64,000 nucleotides of DNA, from positions 1-64,000 of the forward strand of contig NZ_JBHSCZ010000004.1 of NCBI RefSeq assembly GCF_042651465.1. Direction: 5' to 3'. The position numbers and the translations under genes were made by a program. This DNA is from Ferruginibacter yonginensis. GTDB lineage: Bacteria > Bacteroidota > Bacteroidia > Chitinophagales > Chitinophagaceae. Under the pieces are notes generated by a model. It made no database searches, was not told where the DNA came from, and saw only the letters and a list, made by a program, of their open reading frames with translations. Shown piece after piece: positions 20,001-29,350 of this stretch; positions within the stretch are counted from its first letter, which is position 1; each line of letters begins with the position of its first letter.

Positions 20001-20613
20001 TATGGTACATCTCACCCTTGTTTAAATTAACGGTATAAGTTTGGCCGGGTAGCCAGCCATTTTTTGTAGTATCTGATGGGGTTATTTCCACTCTTGTATT
20101 ATCTTCTGATGCAATAACATAAGCCCACGAATACCAGCCATCGGGACTACTCTGAGAAGTTGTTTGGTAATAGTTAATAGAATAATATGTGTAGCCATAA
20201 GTATCAACCGGCATTAACATTGTTGCTCCAGAAACCAATGGGCCGTACACATGTGCATATACTGCCACTGGCACATCACTTACAATATGAATGCCTTTAT
20301 TAGAGAAACCATCGGTTAATACCCTAGCGTCGTTTGGGCCTGTTTTGGGAATCAAAATAGTTGCATTAACAGTATTAGCAGGAATAGTTAATGTTTGAGC
20401 ATATGCAGTGCCATTAATAGTTACAGTTACGGTAGCTGCTAATTCAGTACTAATATACAGTGCTAACTCTTGGTCATTAATGGGCGTTTCATACATAAAC
20501 TTATAATTGTTACCATACCCCAACCAAAACTCTTTGCCCCTGTTTGATTTGTTTTGGGCTGTACTAACAACACCAACAAATAACAAAAAAATACTAAATA
20601 AAATACTACGCAT
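17038..20613 (-). CDS. giant surface protein: IgGFc-binding-like domain, PKD repeats, T9SS type B tail
   Basis: A 1191-residue exported protein. It starts with a signal peptide (MRSILFSIFLLFVGVVSTAQ). Residues of about 22-480, starting NRGKEFWLGYGNNYKFMYE, resemble the IgGFc-binding-protein N-terminal domain common in Bacteroidota surface proteins. Several PKD-type repeats follow (WLFDDNTTTN, WYYDFSDGTT, WEWNYGNTV, WYWNFGDNQ, WQWNFGNGI). The last 90 residues (VPNAFTPNADGKNDTWKIP, then IIFNRYGQKIF) form the gliding-motility-associated C-terminal domain, a type B T9SS sorting signal. Such proteins usually need a PorP/SprF partner; one is encoded nearby after the divergent gene. Ligand unknown. 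Confidence 0.88.
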   Translation of the reverse strand: MRSILFSIFLLFVGVVSTAQNKSNRGKEFWLGYGNNYKFMYETPINDQELALYISTELAATVTVTINGTAYAQTLTIPANTVNATILIPKTGPNDARVLTDGFSNKGIHIVSDVPVAVYAHVYGPLVSGATMLMPVDTYGYTYYSINYYQTTSQSSPDGWYSWAYVIASEDNTRVEITPSDTTKNGWLPGQTYTVNLNKGEMYHIFGKAIFDGNAANASKDMTGSKFVSVIGADGNCHPMAVFSGSSGIRLCRGDGGEYMHQQVFPSQAWGTRYLTYHTINNTNTDILETNRNYYRVCVLDPTTVVKKNGVTMTGLIRNFYYEYLDSTGGDYITADKPIMVAQYMPNKNQCWNFPTTNPSPPSYGDPEMFYLSPIEQGQKSVLFYVSRKSTIDYVYANIHFPTNAQSSLLVDGAAVPASQIIPHPNLPSYSVALVRFIGPAAQHRITCDSTFNATVYGLGNYESYGYNVGTLINNLNNYSAIANTNNTNGLVDTFTCRNTPLKPIVKLAFPATTITWKLSQVTGITPNTDVTITNPVAIGTELINGRTYYVYALAQDVSLANIGIFNVPVTYTATVIQNCSQTEFASVKIDVRQGPVANFTYPATPCLQDAITFTGTTNAGIFNITGYNWLFDDNTTTNTVNAVKQFTTDGNHPVRYRVIADNGCFADTIKTVTILPQPIAKLGVQALSFCSSDSAYISDTSIVAMGNITNWYYDFSDGTTLNRNNATPFYHQFNAPGTYEIKLVVTSTLGCKSDTARKTINVLSSPKSKFGFSGNVCVGQGIVFSDSSYTLSNNITQWEWNYGNTVAEVKTNFLPFTYNYTNVGSYNVSLVTVAANGCKSDTFKLPVVVTSKPSAAFTFTGIKCADSTITFTSNPPFNSNTPTNWYWNFGDNQIANITTTNLATHSYAPSNNILVKHVVTTGGCVSDTVSNTISIINANPTANFSINSDTLCENKPVLFIGTASADVNSWQWNFGNGIGNNIPPFTRVYNTANDYAVTLTVKNAAGCSITLPAQQLRIAVVPRIDAGPDIYLPLGASKVINATINNANNYIYSWSPNTFLNAPNILQPTTNATNEILYTVKAIDVSNNCIGIDSVRVKPITNIYVPNAFTPNADGKNDTWKIPALEGYPNCSVIIFNRYGQKIFQATKGYAKPWDGTFKGLQQPMGAYVYFIDPGDNTTKPIKGTVTLIR

Positions 20614-20747
20614 ATATGTGAATTAATTGAGTCGAAAATTGTAAGCGTCATCCACTACAAAACCATTACAATATTTACACAAAATAGCACATATTATTAT
20701 CCTAAAACCCAATACCACACTGTATTTTAAGCACAAATTTAAAATTG

Positions 20748-20785
20748 AGTATAAACACCCATTTTTAAAAATGAGCGTTTATACT
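20748..20785. promoter_or_regulatory. 38-bp dyad in the divergent intergenic region
   Basis: AGTATAAAC (20748-20756) and GTTTATACT (20777-20785) flank the palindrome CATTTTTAAAAATG (20760-20773), all sharing one centre at 20766.5. Only the two 3-bp blocks between them fail to match. It lies midway between two divergently transcribed giant surface-protein genes, as expected of an operator for a dimeric regulator. No regulator can be named. Confidence 0.45.
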
Positions 20786-20897
20786 GACATTAAAAATCAA
20801 GCAAAAATTTACCTTCATTGTGTATATTTTAAGCCGATTAAGTCGATTTAAAATTGGTTTCACCCCAAAGCATATTTTACTTTAAACAATTTTAAAA

Positions 20898-23800
20898 ATG
20901 AAAAAAAGTTTTACAAAACAACATTTTACAAAGCTTGTATTTGGTTTGTTGTTCATTGTATTGGGCTGTTTTAATAAAGCAACTGCACAAGGCCAATACA
21001 ACAATACTACTTGGAAATTTAGTAACCCGAAACAGTTTGGGTTTACTGTTTTTGACATTGACTATTTAGACAACAACAATGTATTAGCAGTAGGTGCTGA
21101 TGGTGGCATTGCTAAAAGTACCGATGGTGGAAGAAACTGGACCTACGGTGTATTTACATATACTACACCTGCTGGGTTAGTAACAAAAGCAACTTTATTT
21201 GATGTTCACTATGTAAGTGCTAATATTGCTTATGTTGTAGGTACCGGTGGTTGTATGGCTAAAACAGTAGATGGTGGTGCAACATGGAACTTAGTAAAAA
21301 CGCCTTTGTATGATAGAGGTAGAAACATTAATACTACATGGTTTTTAAACGAAAACAAAGGTTATATTGGCGGCCAGCATAACACACCTGACTCGTTACC
21401 AAAATTATATTTTACTTTAAATGGTGGTGCCACATGGGATTCAATCAATGCACCAACAGGTGGTAAAACTGCAATTGGCTATATAAATAATCCGAACTTA
21501 CCACGTATAAATGAAACGGTAACTGCAAAAGACAAAGAAATTTTACGTATTGAATTTGCAAATGATAGTACTGGTTATATTGTTGGTACTGGCACAAGTT
21601 TATTTCCTCGTTTAACTTCTGCAAATGCTACTACTTGTTTACCCAACACAACAACCACTTCTACAGGGTCGCAAAATGCATCACTTGTATGGAAATTCAG
21701 TAGTGGCCAGCTTACTGATTACTCTTTAAGTAAAGAGCGCCTTGGTTATACAGGTATAAATACCAATACGGTTACTTGTACAACCTTGTATGGAAATATT
21801 ACGCCGCAAACGCAATCTTACAGAGCAATGAATATTATTAATGATAGCACCATTGTTATTATGTCAGCCAATAATAATATTGTTGTAAAAATAAGAGCAG
21901 GCAAAAACGATAGTACAGCTATTGCAAATTATCCTGGTACATTTGAAAGAGGTAAATATGAACTTTTAAATTTTCCTTTTCCACCAACCGCTGGGCCAAA
22001 TGCAGGTACTCCAATACCTGCCACACAAGTTTTGTTAGCATCTAACCCTTACATGATAAAAAGAGCTGCTAACGGAAAATTATTTGCTACTTCAGGTTCA
22101 AGTGCTTTTGCACCAACAAATCGTATGTGGACTTCAATAGATACTGGAAGAAATTGGATAGAAGAAAGAAATTTACCTACAGGTTTTAGTTTTAGCCAAG
22201 GCACTGTTTACGCTATTGATTTTGCTCCAAATGGTAGGTTTTTAGGTGCAGGCATTAATGGTGTAATTGCTGACTCATTACCCGGCGGCAGTTACAGTAC
22301 ATTATATAAAGCTATTCCACTTGTGGCAACACATACTGATGCAGAATTTGCTGATTGTAACAATGGTATGTTAACAGGTGGTGCAAGTATAAGTGTTACA
22401 GAAGATGGCGGTAAAAACTGGCTTGATAAATCACGACCTGATTTTGCAGCATCCAATTATTCAATTGGTGGTGTTGCATATCCTAACATCAACAAATCAT
22501 ACTTTGCAGTGAGCAACGGTGTAGTATATGTTTCTACAGATAAAGGCACCACACTTGATCCTGCATATAGTAATTTCAATTTTCAAATGTTTGATGTTGA
22601 TGCCGTAGGTAATGATAGTGTTTGGGTTGTAGCCAATACGCAGTTTACCGTACCAACTACATCAACTACATCAAATGTATTTAGATCTATTAATGGCGGC
22701 GCTACTTGGCAAGTATATGCTGGTTTTCCTGTTGGCAGTACAGCACCTCGTTTGTCAAAAATTTCATTTGGAAGCAGACTAGTAGGCTTTGCTGTAGGTA
22801 GCCGTAATGCAGTATACAGAACTTTAGATGGCGGCGTAACCTGGACAAGCGTAAACCCTTTCCCTGCTTTAAATGAAGGCCCAACAGGTTTTCCTAATGC
22901 TTTTATTAACTATACAGAAGTAGAGGCTTTAGATGCGAATACTGTTTTTGTAGTAGGTAATATGTTTACAAATGTTGGAATTAAAAGAATATATAAATCA
23001 ACAGACGCAGGTACTACTTGGACAGATATTAGTGGGAACATATCAACCATTTTCCCTGTGGGTAATGTTATAGGTTTACGCATGCATGATGCTAACAATG
23101 GTTATGTAACTTGTGGTAGTTCGTTATTCAAAACTACCAATGGTGGTGCAACCTGGGAAATGGATATTGCACCAACCAATAGTTTATTTGAAACAATGGC
23201 CTTTGCACCAAAACGAGTACCTGCTGCTATACCATTTGCAAATAGAAAATTATTTGTAAGTGGCTTTGCTGCCCCTACTGCTAATGGCTCTATAATGGAA
23301 TATGGTAACCCTGCCAACATTAATGTGAATGCAACAGAAACTGTTACCAATGCTACTTGTACTAACCCTAATGGTGGTAGTATTACATTAAATACAACAG
23401 GTGGCTTAGCTCCATACACTTATAGCATTGATGGTGTAAACTTTCAAACATCGAACACATTTAATGGTTTAACACAAGGTGTAAAAACAATTACCATAAA
23501 GGATGCTTTCTGTGGAATTCAAACCAAACAAATTACCGTTGGTTTTACTGACAATTTAACATTAAGTGTGGCACCAACCAGTACTGCTGTTTGTGCTAAT
23601 ATTCCTGTACAATTAACTGCAACAAGTGCCGCTACAACTTACAGCTGGAGCCCAGCTATTGGATTATCTAATGCCAATATTAGCAACCCAACGGCAACCA
23701 TAAGTAATAGCCAAAACTATGCTGTTACTGCTACTTTAAATGGATGTGTAAAAACACAAACCGTTGCTATTAGCATCAAACCAAAACCAATTGCCTTAGC

Positions 23801-24311
23801 AGGTAACGATCAAACAATTGTTGAAGGAGGTAGTGTACAATTATTGGGTAATGTTATTCCAAGTAACTTATCACCTATTGCAAATTATGTATGGTCACCT
23901 TCAAATGGACTGTCAGATGTTAATACATTATCACCTATTGCTTCGCCAAAAACTACAACAGTTTACACACTTACCGTAAATGGTGTTGATGGTTGTGTTG
24001 GCGCTGATGATGTAACTGTTACCGTATTGCCGAACTGTATAAAGGTAATGAAAGCTTTTACACCAAATGGTGATGGTATTAATGATAAGTGGATTGTTAC
24101 AACGGGTAATACATGTACTAAACAAGTGATCGTTAATGTATTTAACCGTTATGGTAGCAGCGTTTACAGTAACCAAAATTATCAAAACGATTGGAACGGT
24201 ACTTACCAAAGTAAACCGGTGGCCGATGGTACTTACTATTATGTAATTGAATATAAACTCATTGATGGTAGAACACAATTTGCAAAAGGTGATGTTACCA
24301 TTTTAAGATAA
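20898..24311 (+). CDS. giant surface protein: Asp-box/YCF48-like propeller, SprB repeat, T9SS type B tail
   Basis: A 1137-residue exported protein. The N-terminal MKKSFTKQHFTKLVFGLLFIV segment and TATAQ site form a signal peptide. Residues of about 40-790 carry nine Asp-box-like motifs (STDGGRNW, TVDGGATW, TLNGGATW, SIDTGRNW, TEDGGKNW, SINGGATW, TLDGGVTW, STDAGTTW, TTNGGATW), as in YCF48/BNR propellers. A SprB-type repeat follows (NATCTNPNGGSITLNTTGG), then Ig/PKD-like segments. The end (AFTPNGDGINDKW, VFNRYGSSVY) is a type B T9SS sorting domain. The PorP/SprF gene starts 18 bp downstream, a strong sign that the two form an export or anchoring pair. Ligand unknown. Confidence 0.9.
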   Translation: MKKSFTKQHFTKLVFGLLFIVLGCFNKATAQGQYNNTTWKFSNPKQFGFTVFDIDYLDNNNVLAVGADGGIAKSTDGGRNWTYGVFTYTTPAGLVTKATLFDVHYVSANIAYVVGTGGCMAKTVDGGATWNLVKTPLYDRGRNINTTWFLNENKGYIGGQHNTPDSLPKLYFTLNGGATWDSINAPTGGKTAIGYINNPNLPRINETVTAKDKEILRIEFANDSTGYIVGTGTSLFPRLTSANATTCLPNTTTTSTGSQNASLVWKFSSGQLTDYSLSKERLGYTGINTNTVTCTTLYGNITPQTQSYRAMNIINDSTIVIMSANNNIVVKIRAGKNDSTAIANYPGTFERGKYELLNFPFPPTAGPNAGTPIPATQVLLASNPYMIKRAANGKLFATSGSSAFAPTNRMWTSIDTGRNWIEERNLPTGFSFSQGTVYAIDFAPNGRFLGAGINGVIADSLPGGSYSTLYKAIPLVATHTDAEFADCNNGMLTGGASISVTEDGGKNWLDKSRPDFAASNYSIGGVAYPNINKSYFAVSNGVVYVSTDKGTTLDPAYSNFNFQMFDVDAVGNDSVWVVANTQFTVPTTSTTSNVFRSINGGATWQVYAGFPVGSTAPRLSKISFGSRLVGFAVGSRNAVYRTLDGGVTWTSVNPFPALNEGPTGFPNAFINYTEVEALDANTVFVVGNMFTNVGIKRIYKSTDAGTTWTDISGNISTIFPVGNVIGLRMHDANNGYVTCGSSLFKTTNGGATWEMDIAPTNSLFETMAFAPKRVPAAIPFANRKLFVSGFAAPTANGSIMEYGNPANINVNATETVTNATCTNPNGGSITLNTTGGLAPYTYSIDGVNFQTSNTFNGLTQGVKTITIKDAFCGIQTKQITVGFTDNLTLSVAPTSTAVCANIPVQLTATSAATTYSWSPAIGLSNANISNPTATISNSQNYAVTATLNGCVKTQTVAISIKPKPIALAGNDQTIVEGGSVQLLGNVIPSNLSPIANYVWSPSNGLSDVNTLSPIASPKTTTVYTLTVNGVDGCVGADDVTVTVLPNCIKVMKAFTPNGDGINDKWIVTTGNTCTKQVIVNVFNRYGSSVYSNQNYQNDWNGTYQSKPVADGTYYYVIEYKLIDGRTQFAKGDVTILR

Positions 24312-24329
24312 ACTTTTAACCATAAACAA

Positions 24330-25238
24330 ATGAAAAAATACATTTATATCACAGCAGCATTACTCATGAGTAATGCTGCTGTAAAAGCACAACAATTACA
24401 ATCTTCTTCACTATACGAAGTTCAAAGTATTATACACAATCCTGCAGCAGCGGGCATTTTTGAAAATGCTTCAACTAAAGCAACAATTGGTGCAACCTAT
24501 CGTTCGCAATGGAGTGGTATAAGTGGCAGCCCCCAAACCATCACCGCTTTTGGAAGTTTTAAATTAGATAAACAAAAAATTGGTATTACGGGGTATGTGT
24601 ATAATGATAAAACCGGACCAACATCAAGAACAGGTTTAGATATATCATTAGCAAAACATATTCAATTTAATGATGGTGGCATATTTTCATTAGGTATTGA
24701 AACTCGTTTGTTACAATACAGTTTAGATAGAGCAAGTTTAACGGATGCAATTGGTACTGACCCTGCCATTGGCACATCAGATAATCGTTTTAAATATGAT
24801 GCTGGTTTTGGTATGGCTTATAGCCGTAATAATTTTCAAATAGGTGCTGCTGTAACACAATTGGTACAATCAAAACTTGATTATTATAAAGGTAATATTA
24901 CACGTAGTGAAGAAGCCCGTTTATACCGTCATTATTATTTACATAGCCGATATACTTGGGCTGTTGATGGTAACACCACCATCACCCCCAATATTTTACT
25001 TACCTATTTACCCAATGCACCTATTGAACTTCAAGGTGGCGCAAGGGTAACGTTTAATAATTTATTATGGTGGGGTGTTGGCTATAAGCTTCGCCAAAGT
25101 TTTATGTTATCTGCAGGGCTTAACATAAAAAAGAAATTATCTGTTGGTTATTCATATGACATATACAGAACACCCATTAGCAATTTTGATGGTGGCAGTG
25201 GTGCCCATGAAGTATTGCTGAGTTATAATATTTTCTAG
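24330..25238 (+). CDS. PorP/SprF-family outer membrane protein of the type IX secretion system
   Basis: A predicted outer-membrane beta-barrel that partners type B T9SS cargo. The 302 residues begin with a signal peptide (MKKYIYITAALLMSNAAVKAQ), then the family's SSLYEVQSIIHNPAAAGIFENA and ATYRSQWSGISGSPQTI motifs, alternating beta-strand patterns, and a final strand ending LLSYNIF. In Flavobacterium, SprF-like proteins are needed for surface delivery of type B cargo such as SprB. The gene lies 18 bp after such a cargo gene and is followed by a terminator, so the two form an operon. Confidence 0.93.
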   Translation: MKKYIYITAALLMSNAAVKAQQLQSSSLYEVQSIIHNPAAAGIFENASTKATIGATYRSQWSGISGSPQTITAFGSFKLDKQKIGITGYVYNDKTGPTSRTGLDISLAKHIQFNDGGIFSLGIETRLLQYSLDRASLTDAIGTDPAIGTSDNRFKYDAGFGMAYSRNNFQIGAAVTQLVQSKLDYYKGNITRSEEARLYRHYYLHSRYTWAVDGNTTITPNILLTYLPNAPIELQGGARVTFNNLLWWGVGYKLRQSFMLSAGLNIKKKLSVGYSYDIYRTPISNFDGGSGAHEVLLSYNIF

Positions 25239-25270
25239 TTTTAGTTTTAGTTTCACTTTGAAAATCCCCA

Positions 25271-25308
25271 AAAAAAAGCAGCCTATGTTTTAATAGTGCT
25301 GCTTTTTT
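25271..25308 (+). terminator. terminator of the cargo-PorP operon
   Basis: AAAAAAAGCAGC (25271-25282) and GCTGCTTTTTT (25298-25308) around a 15-nt loop. Confidence 0.85.
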
Positions 25309-25398
25309 AAAAGCTTGTAAAAGTAATAGCAAAGTTCTTTGAATCCCAAATTCGCAGCATGTTGTACATTTATATTACACTATTTAATTTGTTTAACA

Positions 25399-27426
25399 AT
25401 GCTAAAGCAATCTATTAAAATTATCATCTATTTTAAATACCAGTTATTATGTTGTGTGTTGTTATTAAACTTTCAAATTGTAGTAAAGGCACAAAACAAT
25501 TTTTCAAATGATACCAATAACATTAAAACCACTTTAAACAAGGGTATACAATTAGCTGAGCAACTACCAGAGAAAGCATTACCCTATTTACAAAGTGCTT
25601 ACAACCAAAGTAAAACAGCCCAATATAAAAATGGCATTGCATTAGCATCGTTAAGCTTAGGTAGATGGTATTTTGGAAACAATATTGGTAAATCAATTGC
25701 ATACGCTTACGAAGCTTTGCAAAATTTTGATAATAGTAATAACAATGTTGAAGCCATTGCTGATACGCATTTATTATTAGCCGAAGCATATGATGAACAA
25801 GGTATAAAAGATTCATCAGCATACTACTATTATTTGCTTGATGCCGAAATGGATGCTGGTACTTTTCCGAACGCTGAATTTGCTGTAAGAATGTTTACCA
25901 AACTCACTATTTTTTGGGTAAACCTTGATTATGGAAATGTTATAAATGAAGAGTACAAAAAAACAGTCAACCGCTTTTTAGATAAAGCAAAAATGTATGC
26001 CAATAAATTAAAAGATACTGCTGATGCTAAAAGTAGCTTTTTGTTTTTACAAGGTGCTTACCATCATGGACTAAAGCAATACGACAGTGCCCGTTTATTT
26101 TATAATGAATATTTAATAAGAAGAACAGCCCTCAAAAAATTAAGTATTACAAGAAAAGTATCAACCCTTTTTAACATTGCCGATACTTATTTACAAGAAA
26201 CAAAACCAAACGAGGCACTCAAATTTATCAACCAAATTAAAGCCATTGGAAGCAACCCACAAAATACACAATACCTAGCTTTTTATATTAGCTTAATTGA
26301 TTTGCTCACTGCCAAAGCATACTATCAAAAAAAGGAATATCCTGCAACCATTGCTTTACTTGACAAAGCCCTTATTGACCTCAAATCAACAGGGTTACAT
26401 TTTAGAAACGAAGTGGTTGAATCGTACGATATTTATGCATCAAGCTACCAAGCCATGGGTAACTTCAGCAAAGCCTTAGAGTATAAAAATATTTATTCAA
26501 AATTATACGACAGTATTACTAAAAAAGATAAAGTAGATATTATCAGTCGTTTAGAAATAAAAAACAGAATGGCTGAAAAAGATAAAGAATTGGTATTACA
26601 AAAATTAGCTTTATCAGAAATCAACAGTAAAGTACGCTATAAAAATTCGCTAATAATTGGTATATCGGTATTTGCATTAAGCGGTTTTATCATTTTTGCC
26701 CTTTGGCGTAAAAAAAATATTAGTAAACAGAAGTTACAAGATGAAAGAATTGAAAACTTACAACAAAAAATAAAAATAGAACGCTTAAAAGCAAGTATAA
26801 CAGGCGAAGAAAAAGAAAGAACCAGAATTGGAAGAGAACTGCATGATGGCATTGGTGGATTACTATCTGTTGCAAGAATGAATTTTGAATTAGCAAAAAA
26901 ACAAAGTGTAGTTGATGAAAATGCAGACTTTAATGATGGTGTAAAATTATTAGAAGAGGCCACTGTTGAATTACGAAAAGCTGCTTACAACCTAATGCCA
27001 GAAGTATTGTTAACACAAGGTTTGGCTAGTGCTGTTCAAGCGTTTTGCGAAAAAATGATGAGCAAAAGTGCCACCAATATTACCTTTCAATCAATTGGTG
27101 ATCGTAGTAATATTTCAAGTGCTTTTGATTTACCTATTTATAGAATTATTCAAGAGTTGGTACATAATATTATAAAACATGCGCAAGCAAAAAATGCATT
27201 GGTGCAACTAAATTTTGAAAACGATGGAACAATTAACATAACCGTTGAAGATGATGGCATTGGCTTACCACCAGATGCTTTTGAAAAAACCCTAAGTATG
27301 GGTTTAAAAAATACCAAAGAAAGGGTATCTGATTTGGGAGGAAAAATTGACATACAAAGCTCTAACGAAACTGGTACTAGTATTTACCTAGAGTTTGAAG
27401 CTTTACAAGAAAAAATTGATAGATAA
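25399..27426 (+). CDS. sensor histidine kinase with TPR region, HisKA_3 type
   Basis: The sensor of a two-component pair. The ATG at 25399 (MLKQSIKIIIYFKYQLLCC) gives a signal or membrane anchor ending near VVKAQ; an in-frame start at 25339 would add 20 residues. A TPR-like helical region (about residues 35-380) is likely periplasmic. It is followed by a membrane helix (NSLIIGISVFALSGFIIFALW), a coiled coil, the phosphoacceptor box RIGRELHDGIGG of the HisKA_3 family, and an HATPase domain (IIQELVHNIIKHAQ, DDGIGLP, GLKNTKERV). The stop overlaps the start of the NarL-type regulator by 1 bp. Signal unknown. Confidence 0.88.
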   Translation: MLKQSIKIIIYFKYQLLCCVLLLNFQIVVKAQNNFSNDTNNIKTTLNKGIQLAEQLPEKALPYLQSAYNQSKTAQYKNGIALASLSLGRWYFGNNIGKSIAYAYEALQNFDNSNNNVEAIADTHLLLAEAYDEQGIKDSSAYYYYLLDAEMDAGTFPNAEFAVRMFTKLTIFWVNLDYGNVINEEYKKTVNRFLDKAKMYANKLKDTADAKSSFLFLQGAYHHGLKQYDSARLFYNEYLIRRTALKKLSITRKVSTLFNIADTYLQETKPNEALKFINQIKAIGSNPQNTQYLAFYISLIDLLTAKAYYQKKEYPATIALLDKALIDLKSTGLHFRNEVVESYDIYASSYQAMGNFSKALEYKNIYSKLYDSITKKDKVDIISRLEIKNRMAEKDKELVLQKLALSEINSKVRYKNSLIIGISVFALSGFIIFALWRKKNISKQKLQDERIENLQQKIKIERLKASITGEEKERTRIGRELHDGIGGLLSVARMNFELAKKQSVVDENADFNDGVKLLEEATVELRKAAYNLMPEVLLTQGLASAVQAFCEKMMSKSATNITFQSIGDRSNISSAFDLPIYRIIQELVHNIIKHAQAKNALVQLNFENDGTINITVEDDGIGLPPDAFEKTLSMGLKNTKERVSDLGGKIDIQSSNETGTSIYLEFEALQEKIDR

Positions 27427-28046
27427 TGATTAAAGTAACAATTATTGACGACCAAGTAATCATTTTAAACGGATTACAAAAAATATTGGCTGATGCGCCA
27501 CATATTGACATAGTTGATGTGTTTACCAATGGTGATGTATTGTTAGAATCACTTGAAAAGTCGCAGCCACATGTGCTGTTGCTTGATATACATATGCCCA
27601 ACAAATCAGGCATTGAACTTGCCGGTATCATCTCTAAAAAATACCCACAGGTAAAAATGATTGCATTAACCAATGTTGATGTACTAGCGCAAATGAAACA
27701 AATGCTGCAAAAAGGCTGCTTGGGTTATTTATTAAAAGATGTGAGTCCGGAAGTATTAATAAAAGCTATTGAAACTGTAAGCAAAGGTGAACAATACTTA
27801 CAAGAAGAATTTAAAATTCAACTGCTTAACAGCCTATCTGGTATGAATAGCAAACAACTTATTACCCGTAGAGAAAAAGAAATTTTAAAATTAATTACTG
27901 AAGAACATACCAATAGTGAAATTGCAGGTAAATTATTTTTAAGCCTGCGTACGGTAGAAAACCATCGAAATAATTTACTACAAAAGTTAAACGTAAAAAA
28001 TACAGCTGGCTTGGTAAAAATAGCCATTAAAGAAGGTTTTATATAA
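27426..28046 (+). CDS. NarL/FixJ-family response regulator
   Basis: A DNA-binding partner of the kinase encoded immediately upstream (1-bp overlap). The receiver domain has the acidic pair (IIDDQ), the phospho-acceptor in LLLDIHMPNKSG, and a conserved lysine in LLKDVSPE. The C-terminal LuxR-type helix-turn-helix is clear (LITRREKEILKLITEEHTN, TVENHRNNLLQKL). Length 206 residues is normal. Targets are unknown; the nearby surface-protein operon upstream is a possible candidate by position only. Confidence 0.94.
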   Translation: MIKVTIIDDQVIILNGLQKILADAPHIDIVDVFTNGDVLLESLEKSQPHVLLLDIHMPNKSGIELAGIISKKYPQVKMIALTNVDVLAQMKQMLQKGCLGYLLKDVSPEVLIKAIETVSKGEQYLQEEFKIQLLNSLSGMNSKQLITRREKEILKLITEEHTNSEIAGKLFLSLRTVENHRNNLLQKLNVKNTAGLVKIAIKEGFI

Positions 28047-28057
28047 ATTATTATGTA

Positions 28058-28089
28058 CAAAAAAGCGCCCCAAATGGAGCGCTTTTTTA
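28058..28089. terminator. bidirectional terminator
   Basis: AAAAAAGCGC and GCGCTTTTTT pair around CCCAAATGGA-like loop sequence. It lies between convergent genes and overlaps the last codons of the metallophosphoesterase. Confidence 0.8.
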
Positions 28090-29337
28090 TACTAATTCTA
28101 TTACCGTAATTTCTGGTAATTCACCTACCCTGCCCGGGTAACCAATAAAACCAAAACCACGGTTTACATATAATTTTTGTTTACCAGCTTCATACAAACC
28201 TGCCCACTGTGGGTACATATATTGTACAGGGCTCCATTTAAAAAACGGTAACTCTACGCCAAACTGCATACCATGTGTATGGCCGCTCAACATCAAATCA
28301 ACATCAGGGTATTCGGGCTTTACTTGAGCATCCCAATGGCTTGGGTCGTGGCTCATTAATATTTTAAATGGATATTTTTCTGTACCACCATGAGCTAAAT
28401 CCATGCGACCATGTTTAGGAAACCTAGCTTTGGCGCTCCAGTTTTCAATACCCAACAACGCTATTTTTTCACCTTCTTTTTCAAAAACTACATGTTCGTT
28501 CATGAGCAATGTCCAACCAAGTTGAGCATGTACTTTTTTAAGGTTATCCAAATTTTGTTCTTTACTTATACCTTCAATAGGCCAAGCTACATAGTCTCCA
28601 TAATCGTGGTTGCCTAAAGTGGAGTATACGCCCATGGGTGCTTTTAGTTGATTAAAAACATCGATGTAGTTAGCCATTTCAGTAGCCTTATCGTTCACCA
28701 AATCACCTGTAAACAAAATCAAATCTGCCCCTTGTTCATTAATCAAATCAACCCCATGCATTACGGCTTTTTTGTCCATAAAGCTGCCACTATGAATATC
28801 ACTAATGTGTACAATTTTGAGCCCCTTAAACGCTTTGGGCAGGTTATCAAATGCCAATTGCACTTTTTTAATTTGATAACGGTATTGGTTGCTAAAACCA
28901 TATAACAAGCTACCAAATAAAGTACCACCTACAGCAATGCCTAGCCAACTCAAAAAGGCTGAACGGGTAATACCATCGCCGCTCATGCCATCAATATCTG
29001 TTTTATTAAAAAACAATTTACCTACCACAAATTGTATCCCTCGGCGCAAATCATCTACTAAAAAAAATACCAACCCTGTAAGTTTAGCAATAAACAAACC
29101 CAATATTGTAGCAAATAAATAAGTACGTACTTTTTTGCCTAAAAACTGTTGGTCAGTATACATAAATAATAAGTACCCAATTACAGCTAACGCTGTAATA
29201 CCCCAGTAAATACTGTAAATAATTAATTTAGTTTTGGGCGATGCTTGTTGTGATACTGTTTTTACTGCCTGAAAAACATACGTATCTAACAACAACATCA
29301 AACCCAAAAAAATAAAAATACCTAGTGGTGAACGCAT
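28087..29337 (-). CDS. membrane-anchored metallophosphoesterase
   Basis: A calcineurin-like phosphoesterase; the substrate is unknown. The 416 residues begin with several membrane helices (FIFLGLMLLLDTYVFQAV, LIIYSIYWGITALAVIGYLL and more, to about residue 145). The catalytic domain carries the family's metal-binding motifs in order: HISDIHSGS, FTGDLVND, LGNHDYGDY, MSHDPSHW and SGHTHGMQFG. This layout matches YkuE/YaeI-like enzymes. It is 13 bp downstream of the FMN reductase gene on the same strand and probably co-transcribed. Confidence 0.9.
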   Translation of the reverse strand: MRSPLGIFIFLGLMLLLDTYVFQAVKTVSQQASPKTKLIIYSIYWGITALAVIGYLLFMYTDQQFLGKKVRTYLFATILGLFIAKLTGLVFFLVDDLRRGIQFVVGKLFFNKTDIDGMSGDGITRSAFLSWLGIAVGGTLFGSLLYGFSNQYRYQIKKVQLAFDNLPKAFKGLKIVHISDIHSGSFMDKKAVMHGVDLINEQGADLILFTGDLVNDKATEMANYIDVFNQLKAPMGVYSTLGNHDYGDYVAWPIEGISKEQNLDNLKKVHAQLGWTLLMNEHVVFEKEGEKIALLGIENWSAKARFPKHGRMDLAHGGTEKYPFKILMSHDPSHWDAQVKPEYPDVDLMLSGHTHGMQFGVELPFFKWSPVQYMYPQWAGLYEAGKQKLYVNRGFGFIGYPGRVGELPEITVIELV

Positions 29338-29350
29338 AAAATTGTACCTT

